A DNA stretch of 64,000 nt from an uncultured Faecalicatena sp. (GTDB taxonomy: Bacteria > Bacillota > Clostridia > Lachnospirales > Lachnospiraceae): contig CAOKHZ010000010.1 of the NCBI GenBank assembly GCA_948468385.1, positions 62,001 to 126,000 on the forward strand, given 5' to 3'. Below the pieces are notes generated by a model. That model saw only the letters and a program-made list of their open reading frames with translations. It had not been told where the DNA came from and ran no database searches. Both the position numbers and the translations under genes were made by a program. Of this stretch, positions 34,629 through 44,671 are shown in pieces. How positions within the stretch are numbered: position 1 is the first letter of the stretch; each line of letters starts with the position of its first letter.

Positions 34629-36050
34629 ATGTATGACGTAAATTCAAGACACGCGGAGGATTTTATCAACCACGAAGAAATTCTGGAAACGCTTGCCTAC
34701 GCGGATGAAAACAAAGACAACGTCGGGCTGATCGACGCCCTGATTGAGAAGGCGAAGCTACGCAAGGGGCTTTCGCACCGCGAAGCTTCCGTGCTCCTTG
34801 CCTGCGACATCGCAGAAAAGAATGAAGAAATTTTCAAGCTGGCCGAACAAATCAAAAAGGATTTCTACGGAAACCGTATCGTGATGTTCGCACCGCTCTA
34901 CTTGTCCAATTACTGTGTCAACGGTTGCACTTACTGCCCCTACCACGCCAAAAACAAGCATATCGCGCGCAAGCAGCTGACGCAGGAGGAAATTCGCCGG
35001 GAGGTCATCGCCTTGCAGGACATGGGGCATAAACGTCTGGCCTTGGAGGCCGGGGAGGATCCGGTTCACAACACGATGGAATATTACCTGAAATGCATCG
35101 ACACGATTTATAGTATCAAACATAAAAACGGGGCAATCCGCCGTGCCAACATCAACATCGCCGCCACCACCGTGGACAATTACCGTTTGTTGAAAGAGGC
35201 GGGCATCGGCACTTATATTTTATTCCAGGAGACCTATCACAAGGAAAGCTATTTACAGCTCCACCCCACGGGTCCGAAACACGATTACGATTACCACACG
35301 GAAGCCATGGACCGCGCCATGGAAGGCGGCATTGACGACGTGGGCTTGGGCGTGCTTTTCGGATTAGACAAATATCGTTATGAATTTGCCGGGCTGTTGA
35401 TGCACGCGGAGCATTTGGAGGCCGCCTTTGGCGTGGGGCCGCACACGATCAGCGTGCCGCGCCTCAAGCGAGCCGACGACATTGATCCCGACCAGTTTGA
35501 CAATGGCATTGACGATGACATTTTTGCCAAGCTTGTGGCCTGCATCCGCATTTCCGTGCCATACACGGGCATGATTATTTCCACGAGGGAAAACCAAAAA
35601 ACAAGGGAACGCGTCCTACACCTCGGCATCTCCCAAATCAGCGGCGGTTCCCGCACCAGCGTGGGGGGCTATTATGAACCGGAGCCAGAGGACGCCAAAT
35701 CGGAGCAATTCGACATCAGCGACACGCGCTCTCTTGACGAGGTCGTGCGATGGCTGATGGAGATGGACTATATTCCCAGTTTTTGCACGGCATGTTATCG
35801 GGAAGGGCGCACCGGCGACCGCTTCATGTCACTATGTAAGAGCGGGCAGATTCAAAACTGCTGCCATCCTAACGCGCTGATGACGCTGAAAGAGTATTTG
35901 ATGGATTATGCCGCGCCGGAAACGAAAGCCATCGGCGACCGCCTGATTGAAAAGGAAGTGCTTAACGTGCCAAACGAAAAGGCGCGCAAAATCGTGATGG
36001 AAAACCTGCGGCTGATTGAAGAGGACAATCGGAGGGATTTCCGGTTTTAA
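34629..36050 (+). CDS. hydG: [FeFe]-hydrogenase maturase HydG (tyrosine lyase)
   Basis: A 473-residue radical SAM enzyme that cleaves tyrosine to p-cresol and supplies CO and cyanide ligands of the H-cluster. The SAM cluster motif is CVNGCTYC (CX3CX2C) in NYCVNGCTYCPYHAKN. The second cluster in the C-terminal domain is CTACYREGRTGD..C with following CC (CX2CX22C type), so both clusters are intact. GGAGGAGG lies just before ATG 34629. hydF follows 15 nt downstream; hydE and the hydrogenase itself are not in the window. Confidence 0.96.
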   Translation: MYDVNSRHAEDFINHEEILETLAYADENKDNVGLIDALIEKAKLRKGLSHREASVLLACDIAEKNEEIFKLAEQIKKDFYGNRIVMFAPLYLSNYCVNGCTYCPYHAKNKHIARKQLTQEEIRREVIALQDMGHKRLALEAGEDPVHNTMEYYLKCIDTIYSIKHKNGAIRRANINIAATTVDNYRLLKEAGIGTYILFQETYHKESYLQLHPTGPKHDYDYHTEAMDRAMEGGIDDVGLGVLFGLDKYRYEFAGLLMHAEHLEAAFGVGPHTISVPRLKRADDIDPDQFDNGIDDDIFAKLVACIRISVPYTGMIISTRENQKTRERVLHLGISQISGGSRTSVGGYYEPEPEDAKSEQFDISDTRSLDEVVRWLMEMDYIPSFCTACYREGRTGDRFMSLCKSGQIQNCCHPNALMTLKEYLMDYAAPETKAIGDRLIEKEVLNVPNEKARKIVMENLRLIEEDNRRDFRF

Positions 36051-36065
36051 GGGGGAACATTTACC

Positions 36066-37277
36066 ATGAGTTTGAACAACACACCTTCTGCCAACCGCAC
36101 GCATATTGGCATTTTCGGACGGCGTAACGCTGGCAAATCCAGCCTGATTAACGCACTCACCGGACAAAGCCTGGCCATCGTCTCCGACGTCAGGGGAACG
36201 ACCACCGACCCCGTCCAAAAGGCGATGGAGCTTTTGCCGCTTGGCCCGGTCGTGATGATTGACACGCCAGGCCTCGACGACGACGGGGAACTGGGCGCGT
36301 TACGCGTCCAGAAAACCAAGCAGGTTTTAAACAAGACGGACATCGCCATATTGGTGATAGACGCGTGCGAAGGCCTGACTGCCGAAGATGATGACATCCT
36401 GCGCCTCATCCAGAACAAGATGATTCCTTACGTCATCGTTTTCAACAAGTCCGACCTTGCCACGGAGGCAACTAAGACCGGCCACGTTCCCGATGAAAGC
36501 CATATCATGGTCAGCGCGGCCACCGGCGAAAACATTCATGAATTAAAAGAACGAATTGCCCGACTGGTTCCGGACGAAGAAAAAGAGCGGCACGTCGTCC
36601 GGGATTTGGTTCAACCCTTGGACTTCGTCGTGCTGGTGGTACCCATCGACTCGGCCGCCCCCAAAGGGCGCCTCATCCTGCCGCAGCAACAGACCATCCG
36701 TGACCTTTTAGAAGCCGGCACCGTGTCCATCGTGGTAAAAGAAACCGAACTGGCCGAAACCATGCGACGGCTAGCGCGAAAGCCAAGCCTGGTCATTACC
36801 GACAGCCAGGCTTTTGAAGAAGTGGCCAAAATCGTACCGCCAGACGTCCCCCTAACCTCCTTCTCCATTTTGTTCGCACGTTATAAAGGAAATTTGGAAA
36901 CCGTCGTACATGGCGCGAGCGAATTGGACAAACTAAAAGACGGTGACAACGTCCTCATCTGCGAAGGCTGCACGCACCATCGCCAATGTGACGACATCGG
37001 CACCGTCAAACTGCCCCGCTGGATTGGCAAACATAGCGGGAAAAACCTGAATTTCACCTTCCAAAGCGGCGGCGAGTTTCCAACGGACTTAAGCGCGTAC
37101 CGCCTAATCATTCACTGCGGCGGCTGCACGCTAAACGAACGCGAAATGAAATATCGCCTAAAATGTGCCGCCGACCAAAACGTGCCGATTACCAATTACG
37201 GCACGGCCATCGCGCACATGAATGGAATTCTAAAACGCAGCGTTGAAATATTTCATCTTAAGACGAACTCCATGTAA
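36066..37277 (+). CDS. hydF: [FeFe]-hydrogenase maturation GTPase HydF
   Basis: A 403-residue scaffold protein that carries the diiron precursor. Its GTPase part has GRRNAGKSSLINAL (G1), GTTTDPV (G2), DTPGLDDDGE (G3) and NKSD (G4). The C-terminal iron-sulfur ligands are the CTH of EGCTHHRQC and the HCGGC of IIHCGGCTLNE. It is the second gene of the hyd pair; its last 25 nt overlap the convergent EEP-family gene. Confidence 0.96.
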   Translation: MSLNNTPSANRTHIGIFGRRNAGKSSLINALTGQSLAIVSDVRGTTTDPVQKAMELLPLGPVVMIDTPGLDDDGELGALRVQKTKQVLNKTDIAILVIDACEGLTAEDDDILRLIQNKMIPYVIVFNKSDLATEATKTGHVPDESHIMVSAATGENIHELKERIARLVPDEEKERHVVRDLVQPLDFVVLVVPIDSAAPKGRLILPQQQTIRDLLEAGTVSIVVKETELAETMRRLARKPSLVITDSQAFEEVAKIVPPDVPLTSFSILFARYKGNLETVVHGASELDKLKDGDNVLICEGCTHHRQCDDIGTVKLPRWIGKHSGKNLNFTFQSGGEFPTDLSAYRLIIHCGGCTLNEREMKYRLKCAADQNVPITNYGTAIAHMNGILKRSVEIFHLKTNSM

Positions 37278-38347
37278 ACGGGGTTATGGTCGCTCCATTT
37301 AAAACCGGTGTCAATCACCTTGGCTTCAATCACTTCCACATTGGCGGATGCCAGAAAGCCGTCCACCGTCAGCACGAAGCTGTCCTCGTCGTAAGGCGAA
37401 TCCGCGTTGCGGCAGGACGGCACCGGCCGGCTTTCGTCAACCGGCGCGATTAACTGGATTTCTTCCGGAATCAATTCTTCCGGAATGGGTTGCGCCCAAT
37501 TGTCTTCCAATTCCCCGCAGCCAAAATACTCCGAAGAATTTCCCAGCAAATCCTTGTTAAAATCACCGCCGCCAATCACGTAATTCCCCTTTTCATACTC
37601 CTCTATCATGTCGTCGAAAAGCAACAGTAGCTGATTCGTGGCTGTCGAAGGGTCGGACGTGTACGCGGACAGATGAAGGTTGTACACGACCAGCTCTTTG
37701 CCGTTGTCCGTCTCAATGCGCTGTTTACTATAGCACCGATCCAAATCTAAAAATTTCATGAACCCGCCCTCGATTGGCAGGGAACGGCGAATGCCGTTTG
37801 ACATTTCCATATCGGAAATCGTAACGATTCCCGCCTTGTTGCTCCCATGCGGTTCTAGAAAAGGATAGAACAAATAGGGGCTGTCATAATTTTGCGCATA
37901 TGTATAATCCACGTTTTCCATTCCTTCTTTAGCCAGTTCTTGCATGGCCAGTTCCTTCTCGTCCACATGCCAGCTTCTTGTCCCGTCCGTGTCAACCTCT
38001 TGCAGCAAGATGATGTCCGGACTTTGTCCGGCAACCGCTCCCATGGAACCGGACACGTTCTCCGTCACGGCCTCTGCGGAACGTGCGCGGCTCTCCTTGC
38101 CCCCGTCCATAAAAAAGGAATAGTCATCACTGTACGCGCCAAAACCGATATTTGCCGATACGATGAGGTAATCTTCCCCAATCTTGGCCACGTCGTCGGC
38201 CGCGCCGCTGCCAAAACGTTCCACGCCAATTTCCAGATTGTCCTCCAAACGGTAATACGTCGCAAACACGTATGCGAGATAAATCACGACCACGAGGACG
38301 GCGGCGGCGACAACGCCCGCAGCACCCTTTAGCACTTTCTTTTTCAT
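37253..38347 (-). CDS. Membrane-anchored endonuclease/exonuclease/phosphatase-family protein
   Basis: A 364-residue protein. A single N-terminal hydrophobic helix (GVVAAAVLVVVIYLAYVFA) suggests secretion or anchoring with the catalytic domain outside. The EEP fold residues are the metal-binding Glu in ILLQEVDTDGTRSW, the Asn in VYNLHLSA, the Asp/Asn in GGGDFNKDL, and the final SDHNPV. Such extracytoplasmic members act on nucleic acids, phospholipids or phosphate esters. GGGAGG lies 6 nt before ATG 38347. Substrate unknown. Confidence 0.82.
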   Translation of the reverse strand: MKKKVLKGAAGVVAAAVLVVVIYLAYVFATYYRLEDNLEIGVERFGSGAADDVAKIGEDYLIVSANIGFGAYSDDYSFFMDGGKESRARSAEAVTENVSGSMGAVAGQSPDIILLQEVDTDGTRSWHVDEKELAMQELAKEGMENVDYTYAQNYDSPYLFYPFLEPHGSNKAGIVTISDMEMSNGIRRSLPIEGGFMKFLDLDRCYSKQRIETDNGKELVVYNLHLSAYTSDPSTATNQLLLLFDDMIEEYEKGNYVIGGGDFNKDLLGNSSEYFGCGELEDNWAQPIPEELIPEEIQLIAPVDESRPVPSCRNADSPYDEDSFVLTVDGFLASANVEVIEAKVIDTGFKWSDHNPVYMEFVLR

Positions 38348-38426
38348 ATGAATCCTCCCTTTCGTTCTTTTTTCCTTTGCCGTAGAATACATTGTATTTA
38401 GAAAAATATTTTGCCCGGAGGTAACC

Positions 38427-39590
38427 ATGAGTCCCGGAATCTTTTACTTTTATCATTATACGCCAGGGCATCCGCCTTGTAATGTCGGTTTCCTAAAATT
38501 GAACAGTCGGTTTTCGACCTGCTCAATAGAATTGCATATCCGCAACATCCCCGTATCTCAAGGGGACACGTTAAAACTCGGCGCTTTCTATCCCAAAGAC
38601 GGCTCTCTTCTGGCAGTGCCGCTTTCCGACATCGTCGCCAAGACAAATGCCGTTTTTGCAAAATACGACATCCCTGAAGCACTGTTCGCGAACCATTGCA
38701 CGCTTCCCGAACTTGGTGGTTTTTTTCTCACCCTTCCTGACGGCAATATGATTGCCGCCACCACGCCCGACACGACTTTCAATCCGAAGTCGCTTCATTT
38801 TTTACGCAATTTCGATTCGACCGCCACCCCGAAGGAGGACGCACCCGCCGTCCCTACCATGGCACCGGTGGAAAATGCACCGGCCGCCCCCGCTGCGGCA
38901 TCAGCGGAAAGCACGCCGGACGTCCCCGTTGTGGCAGTAGCGGAAAGCACTTCGGATGTCCCCGTTGTGGCAGTAGCGGAAAGCACTTCGGATGTCCCCG
39001 TTGTGGCATTGACAAACGTAACATCGAACGTTACCGTTTCTCAAGCGGCAGAAATCACACGGGATGTTCCCGCTACGGCACCGACGGAAAACGCACCGAC
39101 CATCCCCACTGCGACATCAGTGAAAACTACCCCTGCCATGACGGCAGCCGTACAAAAAGAAGTGCACGCCGTTCCAACCATGGGAACGACGACAGAAACA
39201 AATGCTTCTCCTGCCGCCTCCGCCACGGCAACGATGCGAGAGACGTCTGCCACAAAGCAGAAGGTTCGAAAAATCAGCCGTCAAGATTTGCGCGTTCTTC
39301 CCCGTAAATATTGGAATCTGTCCAACAACAGTTTTCTCATGCATGGCTACTATAATTATAACCACCTTCTTCTTGTCGAAAAAGATGGTCATTACCTAAT
39401 CGGCGTTCCCGGCATCTACAGCACCCGCGAATCCCACGCCGCCAGTTTATTCGGTTTCTCCCGGTTTACAGACGAATATAATGACAAAATGCAGCTTGCC
39501 GGAGAAGAACAAAACAATTTTGGCACCTTCGGTTACTGGTGCTGCGAAATCCCCATCCCTGCCGCAAACGGCGAAAAACGCCGAACATGA
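38427..39590 (+). CDS. Uncharacterised protein with Pro/Ala/Thr-rich repeat linker
   Basis: A 387-residue protein without signal peptide. The N-terminal domain (1-130) reads FYFYHYTPGHPPCNVGFLKL and LGGFFLTLPDGN. The C-terminal domain (285-387) reads LRVLPRKYWNLSNNSFLMHG, YYNYNHLLLV and YLIGVPGIYSTRE, and resembles a domain of unknown function common in Lachnospiraceae. Between them lie some 150 residues of Ala/Pro/Val/Thr with 12-residue repeats (AESTSDVPVVAV). GGAGGT precedes ATG 38427. It is divergent from the EEP gene. No function can be given. Confidence 0.7.
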   Translation: MSPGIFYFYHYTPGHPPCNVGFLKLNSRFSTCSIELHIRNIPVSQGDTLKLGAFYPKDGSLLAVPLSDIVAKTNAVFAKYDIPEALFANHCTLPELGGFFLTLPDGNMIAATTPDTTFNPKSLHFLRNFDSTATPKEDAPAVPTMAPVENAPAAPAAASAESTPDVPVVAVAESTSDVPVVAVAESTSDVPVVALTNVTSNVTVSQAAEITRDVPATAPTENAPTIPTATSVKTTPAMTAAVQKEVHAVPTMGTTTETNASPAASATATMRETSATKQKVRKISRQDLRVLPRKYWNLSNNSFLMHGYYNYNHLLLVEKDGHYLIGVPGIYSTRESHAASLFGFSRFTDEYNDKMQLAGEEQNNFGTFGYWCCEIPIPAANGEKRRT

Positions 39591-39685
39591 CGACACCCCG
39601 AATTGCTACGCACTTCGTGCTCTCGCAATTCTAAACAACTCAAATCCGCTCATTTGCAAGGAAGTTCTTTTCGGTGTTTGGGTAG

Positions 39686-39738
39686 CTCTCAAAGTCATGC
39701 CTTTCCATGCCAGCATGAAATGCATGACTTTTTGAGCC
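39686..39738. repeat. Copy of the TCAAAAAGTCATGC hairpin family, likely terminator
   Basis: CTCAAAGTCATGC-CTTTCCATG and CATGAAATGCATGACTTTTTGAG form a stem of over 20 bp between the convergent 38427 gene and dgt. On the minus strand it also matches the DauR leader copy outside the stem (GATGA-ACCAGG before, AACACCGAAAAG after). Confidence 0.75.
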
Positions 39739-39746
39739 TGGTGTCA

Positions 39747-41156
39747 TCATATGATTCCCCGTAATTCCTGATATAGCCGTTTTGCGTAGCTGTCCGTCAT
39801 CCCGCACACATAATCCGTCACCAACAAGAGGCGAAGGTATAACTTCTCCGCTTCACTCTTTCCTTTTGCCTGCATCCGATACGCCATACGATAATTATCC
39901 GAAATCACGGACACGATTCTCTGGTCGAGCGCGTTTTGCCTATGCCCCGTATCATAATACAAGACCGCCTGCACGAGCTTGTCCATAAGGAAGTCCAGTA
40001 TCACGGCCTCACTGACTTCCTGACGATAAATCATGTCCGACGAAAACACGTAGCGGTAGGCGACGTCCCCCAACAACTCCATCAACTCTTCCCCGTCAGT
40101 GCCATGGAACAAGTCATATTTATAAGCCCCATCCATAATATCATCATAATTAGACGTAAAGCCCGACGTAATACAGCTAATCAAAATTGCCTGTACCCGC
40201 ACGATCCAATTCTTAATCGCATAACTCTCCGGGCTTTTCACTCCTTGTGACACGCCCCGATTATATAATTCTCGCAATTTCCCGGCCGCGTCAAACCGCC
40301 GCGCCAAACGACCTTCTTTCAGTTTGTCCAACTCCCGCAGCAACATGTGGTAGGAGAAACACCCTTTCACGAAGGCATCCTCGATATCCGCCGTCTTATA
40401 CGCCAAATCATCCGCCGCTTCCAGTATATAAGTCAGCGGGTGACGACTGTCCCCCGCCCCGGTGGCGGTCGAAACGGCCTTAAAAATCTCACGGTCGGCA
40501 TAGTAATAGCCCATTTTCTTGTCCTTGATATTTCCCGTGGACGAATCAATCCCCACGGATGAAACCGGGTACTTAATCGTCGTGTTCAACAAAGCATACG
40601 TCAGGTTCATCCCATGCTCGTCCACCAGATAATGCAGCTTTGTCACCAATCTAAGTGCCTGCGCGTTTCCCTCAAAATGATAAAAGTCTTCCTTCATCTG
40701 TTCCGTCAGAAGCCCTTCCACCGATTTTCCTTCAAACTTAAGCGATTTGAGATTTCGCGAAAACCAATCGCGAATCGCCGACTCACCAAAATGCCCGAAC
40801 GGCGGATTACCGATGTCATGAATCATACCGGCACATTGCAAAATATGGCAAATGTCTTCCTTCATCTGCGGCGTAAAGCCGGCATCCGGACGGTGCGTCA
40901 AAATATGCTCGCCAATGTTTTGCCCAAGGGACTTTCCAAATGAAGAAACCTCCAGAGAATGCGTCAGCCGCGTACGAATAAAGTCGCTTTGATCTAACGG
41001 GAATACCTGCGTCTTGTCCTGCAGGCGGCGAAACGACGCGCTCCCGATAATCCGATGATAATCCTTTTCAAACTCACTGCGCAAATCCGAAGACCTGCCG
41101 GAAGTGCCTCTCCCCGGGCGGCTTCTCTCTGTAGACAAAAGTGTGGCCCACTCCAT
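39747..41156 (-). CDS. dgt: Deoxyguanosinetriphosphate triphosphohydrolase
   Basis: A 469-residue HD-domain enzyme that splits dNTPs into nucleoside and triphosphate. Motifs: ASFRRLQDKTQVFP, RTRLTHSLEVSSFG, the HD pair in GMIHDIGNPPFGHFGE, and the later YILEAADDLAYKTADIEDA. The length matches the long Dgt subfamily. I chose ATG 41156 since the family starts MEWATLLSTER-like; TTG at 41162 has better spacing to AAGGAAAG and is possible. Monocistronic. Confidence 0.93.
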   Translation of the reverse strand: MEWATLLSTERSRPGRGTSGRSSDLRSEFEKDYHRIIGSASFRRLQDKTQVFPLDQSDFIRTRLTHSLEVSSFGKSLGQNIGEHILTHRPDAGFTPQMKEDICHILQCAGMIHDIGNPPFGHFGESAIRDWFSRNLKSLKFEGKSVEGLLTEQMKEDFYHFEGNAQALRLVTKLHYLVDEHGMNLTYALLNTTIKYPVSSVGIDSSTGNIKDKKMGYYYADREIFKAVSTATGAGDSRHPLTYILEAADDLAYKTADIEDAFVKGCFSYHMLLRELDKLKEGRLARRFDAAGKLRELYNRGVSQGVKSPESYAIKNWIVRVQAILISCITSGFTSNYDDIMDGAYKYDLFHGTDGEELMELLGDVAYRYVFSSDMIYRQEVSEAVILDFLMDKLVQAVLYYDTGHRQNALDQRIVSVISDNYRMAYRMQAKGKSEAEKLYLRLLLVTDYVCGMTDSYAKRLYQELRGII

Positions 41157-41254
41157 ATCCAATCACGTTCTTTCCTTCTTAATATGATACCCGCATCAAG
41201 ATTCCTTTTGACACTTATTGTGGCACATGGATTGCCACGTGCTGACACGTTTTC

Positions 41255-42541
41255 TCAATCCAAATAAATCGGCTCCTTGTAATTTTTTCCAAGCTTTGCT
41301 TTCAAACGTTCCTGATGTCCCAAAAAAGCCCATTCCGTCATATCCGTCCAGCCATGCATGCTACGCTCGTAAACCTGAACGTAGCCAATCCGGGTCGGGT
41401 GCATCCGCACGCTGTTTGACTGGTACTCGTGTCCCGTATATGGGTTCAGCTCGCCCAGTTCCAAATCTTCTTCCTGGTCGGTAAACGGAATGACTGGTTC
41501 GAAGTCCCTCAATCCCAGTGACGCGGTCTCCCCGGGCCTCCTCATCACGCCACTATGACGCATCTGCCCGGTGGCGAATGACCTTCCATCCTTGTCCCGC
41601 CCGACATCCTCGTCCGAAACCCTGGCAAAGCGGCGCGTCTGCACCTTCTCCTGACCATCCGGCCTTCGCAAAAATACCGTTCCCGTACGGAAACGTTCCG
41701 TCTTCTCTTCCCTTTTCTCATCCGGCTCTTGCGCCCGGGCAGGCTTCGCGTTCCCCGCCGTTTCCGCCAAATCGCCATGTGTCTCCGCTCCGGAAGATTT
41801 TACTCCCGGCAAACTGTCTCCCGTCGTTCCTGCGCCAATTCTTCCTGTGGCCGACTGGTCGCCCGAAGCCTTGGCTTTCGGCAATCCCGTGCCATCGTAC
41901 ATGGCCGCCGTTCTCTCTTTCGTGCCTCTCGTAAGCCGCCGAAACGTCTCCTTGGACTCCTTCAAATATTCCTCACCGAAAGGTGTCCCCATCTCGTCAA
42001 GCCTCTCGTACATGCCATATACTTCGCCAATCGTCAACTCTCTTTGCTCCGGCTCGGACTCTCCTTCCATAATCTCCAGCGCCTTGGCAACGTCTGCCTT
42101 CTCCGAATCCGACAACTGCAAATCCTCCGCCGCGGCCAACTTGTCCTCGCCGGAAACCGCGCCCGAAGAATGCGTCTGCCGGTTCGTCGCCTTCATCCCC
42201 CTTGACGACTTGAGCGTCTCCACCACGGCAGTGTCTCCACCACGTTTGCGGGACTGCGCCTTGTCCGCATACCTCGAAATCACGTCCTCCGCCGGAATAA
42301 TCTGCGTATCCTCCATGGTTTCCAACGGGAATAGGCTAAGATAGAACGGACACTCCAAAATCGCCGCTATCAGCCTCATGTCTTGTTCCTGAAAATTATC
42401 CCGGTTCAGACGTTGTGTCAAATTCTGCCTGGACATCACCTTGCCGGTGCGCTCCTCAATCGTCTCTGCCAACTCCTTGATTGTCATGCCTTTTCGCTTT
42501 AGAATAATCTTGACCTGCTCGCCAAATGATAAATCCTTCAC
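41255..42541 (-). CDS. Helix-turn-helix protein with long disordered region
   Basis: A 428-residue protein. Residues 1-70 form an XRE-like helix-turn-helix (GEQVKIILKRKGMTIKELAE, then SRQNLTQRLNRDNFQEQDMR). Residues 85-320 are low-complexity and charged (Ala, Gly, Glu, Lys, Ser). The last 90 residues are ordered (NPYTGHEYQSNSVRMHPTRI, then HGWTDMTEWAFLGHQERLKA). The start is a GTG at 42541 with AAGGAGG 7 nt upstream. Regulator or nucleoid-type protein; I cannot name a family for the C-terminal part. Confidence 0.65.
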   Translation of the reverse strand: MKDLSFGEQVKIILKRKGMTIKELAETIEERTGKVMSRQNLTQRLNRDNFQEQDMRLIAAILECPFYLSLFPLETMEDTQIIPAEDVISRYADKAQSRKRGGDTAVVETLKSSRGMKATNRQTHSSGAVSGEDKLAAAEDLQLSDSEKADVAKALEIMEGESEPEQRELTIGEVYGMYERLDEMGTPFGEEYLKESKETFRRLTRGTKERTAAMYDGTGLPKAKASGDQSATGRIGAGTTGDSLPGVKSSGAETHGDLAETAGNAKPARAQEPDEKREEKTERFRTGTVFLRRPDGQEKVQTRRFARVSDEDVGRDKDGRSFATGQMRHSGVMRRPGETASLGLRDFEPVIPFTDQEEDLELGELNPYTGHEYQSNSVRMHPTRIGYVQVYERSMHGWTDMTEWAFLGHQERLKAKLGKNYKEPIYLD

Positions 42542-42708
42542 AGCCGTGCCTCCTTGCCCCAAGCACTTGGCGAGGTTCTCTCGACCCTCGTGCAATTTCC
42601 ATATTTATCCTTTTTAGAACGAACCAACCAGAAACAATATTGTTGCTTTATCAATTCATTCTTTACCATGTCCTTTATTCTAACAAATGAATCAATGACC
42701 GTCAATAC

Positions 42709-43674
42709 TCATTCTAATTTTTGTGAACCGTCAAATTGCAAGCCGCTCCATTTCAATTCTTTTCCATTACTGATAGCGATAATCGTCCCCTGACGGTCCG
42801 TACGATAAAATTGAACGTCGTCATCCTCCAACGCGGCCAGAACCTCCGCATGTGGATGCCCATAAGAATTATCCTTTCCACAACTAATTATCGCCCAAGT
42901 CGGATCCGTCACTTTTAAAAATTCCGCCGAAGTGGCCGTCGAACTTCCGTGATGCCCGCATTTAAGCACGTCACATTCCAAGGCATTTCCAAAACGCTCC
43001 ACCATCGCCTGCTCGGACGCTTTTTCCGCGTCTCCGCACATCACGAACGAATTCTCCCCATGCACCAATTTGATTCCCACGGAACTGCCGTTCAAGTCAT
43101 ATTCACTGACAAGCTCCTGCTCCGGACATAATATCCAGAACATGGCATCCCCCAGCAGGTAACTGTCCCCAACTACCGGATGCTCCACCACGATCCCTTT
43201 CTTTTCTATCTGCTCCAAGACATCGGCATAAGCTTTCGTGTCATTGGCCACGTCCGGCATCAACACGTGTTCCACGTCGAAAGCTTCCAGTACTTCGTCC
43301 GCGCCGCCAATGTGGTCGGCATCCGGATGTGTCAAAATCAAGTATTCCAACTCGTTAATTCCCTGGCTTCGCAAATATTCCACAACCTCGTTCGCGCTGC
43401 CCTTGTCGCCACAATCTATCACCATGTCCGCCTTCTTCGTGCGCACGATCGTACAGTCCCCCTGGCCGACATTCAAAAAAATGACTTGCATCTCCCCTTC
43501 CGTCACTCCGACAGAAGTCATTCCACCATACTGCGCGATTCGCCCCGGCGAACGTTCAAACATCCATCCCCCAAAATCTTCCTCAAAAAATTCCGCCGCC
43601 CCATACATGCCGCCCGACACTCCCAGGCAACAAACCAATATCGCCAGAAGCAATTTTTTGACCTTCTTATTCAT
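42709..43674 (-). CDS. Secreted or anchored metallo-beta-lactamase-fold hydrolase (ComEC C-terminal type)
   Basis: A 321-residue protein. An N-terminal hydrophobic segment (LLLAILVCCLGVSGGMYGA) exports or anchors it. The domain is the MBL fold found at the C-terminus of ComEC: FLNVGQGDCTIV, metal site HPDADHIGG, SLLHG-like region FVMCGDAE, and the late CGHHGS. Stand-alone members are likely nucleases or phosphodiesterases acting outside the cell; the ComEC channel is absent here. ATG 43674 follows GGGGG at a long spacing. Confidence 0.85.
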   Translation of the reverse strand: MNKKVKKLLLAILVCCLGVSGGMYGAAEFFEEDFGGWMFERSPGRIAQYGGMTSVGVTEGEMQVIFLNVGQGDCTIVRTKKADMVIDCGDKGSANEVVEYLRSQGINELEYLILTHPDADHIGGADEVLEAFDVEHVLMPDVANDTKAYADVLEQIEKKGIVVEHPVVGDSYLLGDAMFWILCPEQELVSEYDLNGSSVGIKLVHGENSFVMCGDAEKASEQAMVERFGNALECDVLKCGHHGSSTATSAEFLKVTDPTWAIISCGKDNSYGHPHAEVLAALEDDDVQFYRTDRQGTIIAISNGKELKWSGLQFDGSQKLE

Positions 43675-43813
43675 TCGTAGAATTCCCCCTAATGTCACTT
43701 CCATCGCGCTTCAAAAAACACGTCGTTATCACTTGCAAAAATACATCCGTTCACCCCACGGCAATCAAGCTTGCGAGCCGACTTGTCCAATTTTATCCGG
43801 CCGTGAATCATAA

Positions 43814-44410
43814 CTAAATCTTCTCAAAATCCGATGCCGGATGCTTGCACAAGGGACAAATAAAATCCTCCGGCAACTCCTCGCCCTCGTACACATAACC
43901 ACAAACCTTGCACACCCAACCCGTTTTCTTTGTCGGCTTTGGCGCAGGCTTGATATTTTTCTGATAATAAGCATAAGACAACGATTCGCCGTCGTCCAAC
44001 ACCTTCGCGTCCGTCACGTCCGCCAGGAACATCGTGTGCGTCCCCAAATCCGTCTCTGAAACTACCTTGCCGGAAATGTATGCCCCCGCCACGCTTCCTA
44101 TATAAGGAATGCCGTTTTTCGCATGCGGATAACATGCATCCATCTTGTTGACGTTTTTCCCGCTCTGAAAACCGAAATGCTTAAAAACGTCAAATGTCGC
44201 GTTCGTCCCCAGGCAGGACACGTTGAACTCTTTCGTCCGCATGACCATGTCATGCGTGTAATTCGCCTTGTTGACCACGATGATGATGCGATTCGGACTT
44301 GTGGTCACCTGCATCGCCGTATTGATGATGCAGCCATTCTCCTTTTCCCCTTCCTTCGCCGTCAAAACAAATAATCCGTACGTTAACTTGTACATTGCCG
44401 CTTTGTCCAT
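43814..44410 (-). CDS. Flavin reductase domain fused to rubredoxin (high-molecular-weight rubredoxin)
   Basis: A 198-residue redox protein. Residues 1-150 are a FMN-binding flavin reductase-like domain (YGLFVLTAKEGEKENGCIIN, TSPNRIIIVVNK). Residues 163-198 are a rubredoxin (WVCKVCGYVYEGEELPEDF, then CPLC) with all four iron-binding cysteines. Such fusions pass electrons from NAD(P)H to oxygen- or peroxide-reducing enzymes in anaerobes. AGGAGG lies 6 nt before ATG 44410. Single gene; no flavodiiron partner nearby. Confidence 0.93.
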   Translation of the reverse strand: MDKAAMYKLTYGLFVLTAKEGEKENGCIINTAMQVTTSPNRIIIVVNKANYTHDMVMRTKEFNVSCLGTNATFDVFKHFGFQSGKNVNKMDACYPHAKNGIPYIGSVAGAYISGKVVSETDLGTHTMFLADVTDAKVLDDGESLSYAYYQKNIKPAPKPTKKTGWVCKVCGYVYEGEELPEDFICPLCKHPASDFEKI

Positions 44411-44543
44411 GATGAACCTCCTTTGATATTTTTATACAGTATAGCATCATGGCATAAAAACTGCAACAGTTGAACGTCGCCACCCATGACGCAAAAAAAC
44501 ACCGGAAACCGTACATTCACGATATCCGATGCTCCTGACTTAA

Positions 44544-44614
44544 AGCGGGTGATGGGAATCGAACCCACGTATCCAGCTTGGAAGGCTGGTGTTCTACCAT
44601 TGAACCACACCCGC
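44544..44614 (-). tRNA. tRNA-Gly (anticodon UCC)
   Basis: The minus strand gives a 71-nt cloverleaf: acceptor GCGGGTG/CACCCGC, D-arm GGTTCAATGGTAGAAC, anticodon loop CTTCCAA with anticodon TCC, T-arm GTGGGTTCGATTCCCAT. CCA is not encoded. TTGCTT and TAAAAT with 17-18 nt spacing lie about 30 nt upstream. Confidence 0.95.
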
Positions 44615-44671
44615 ATGCCCTTGGCACGAATGCTATTTTACCACCATTTGTGCCAAAAAGCAAGTAGTTTT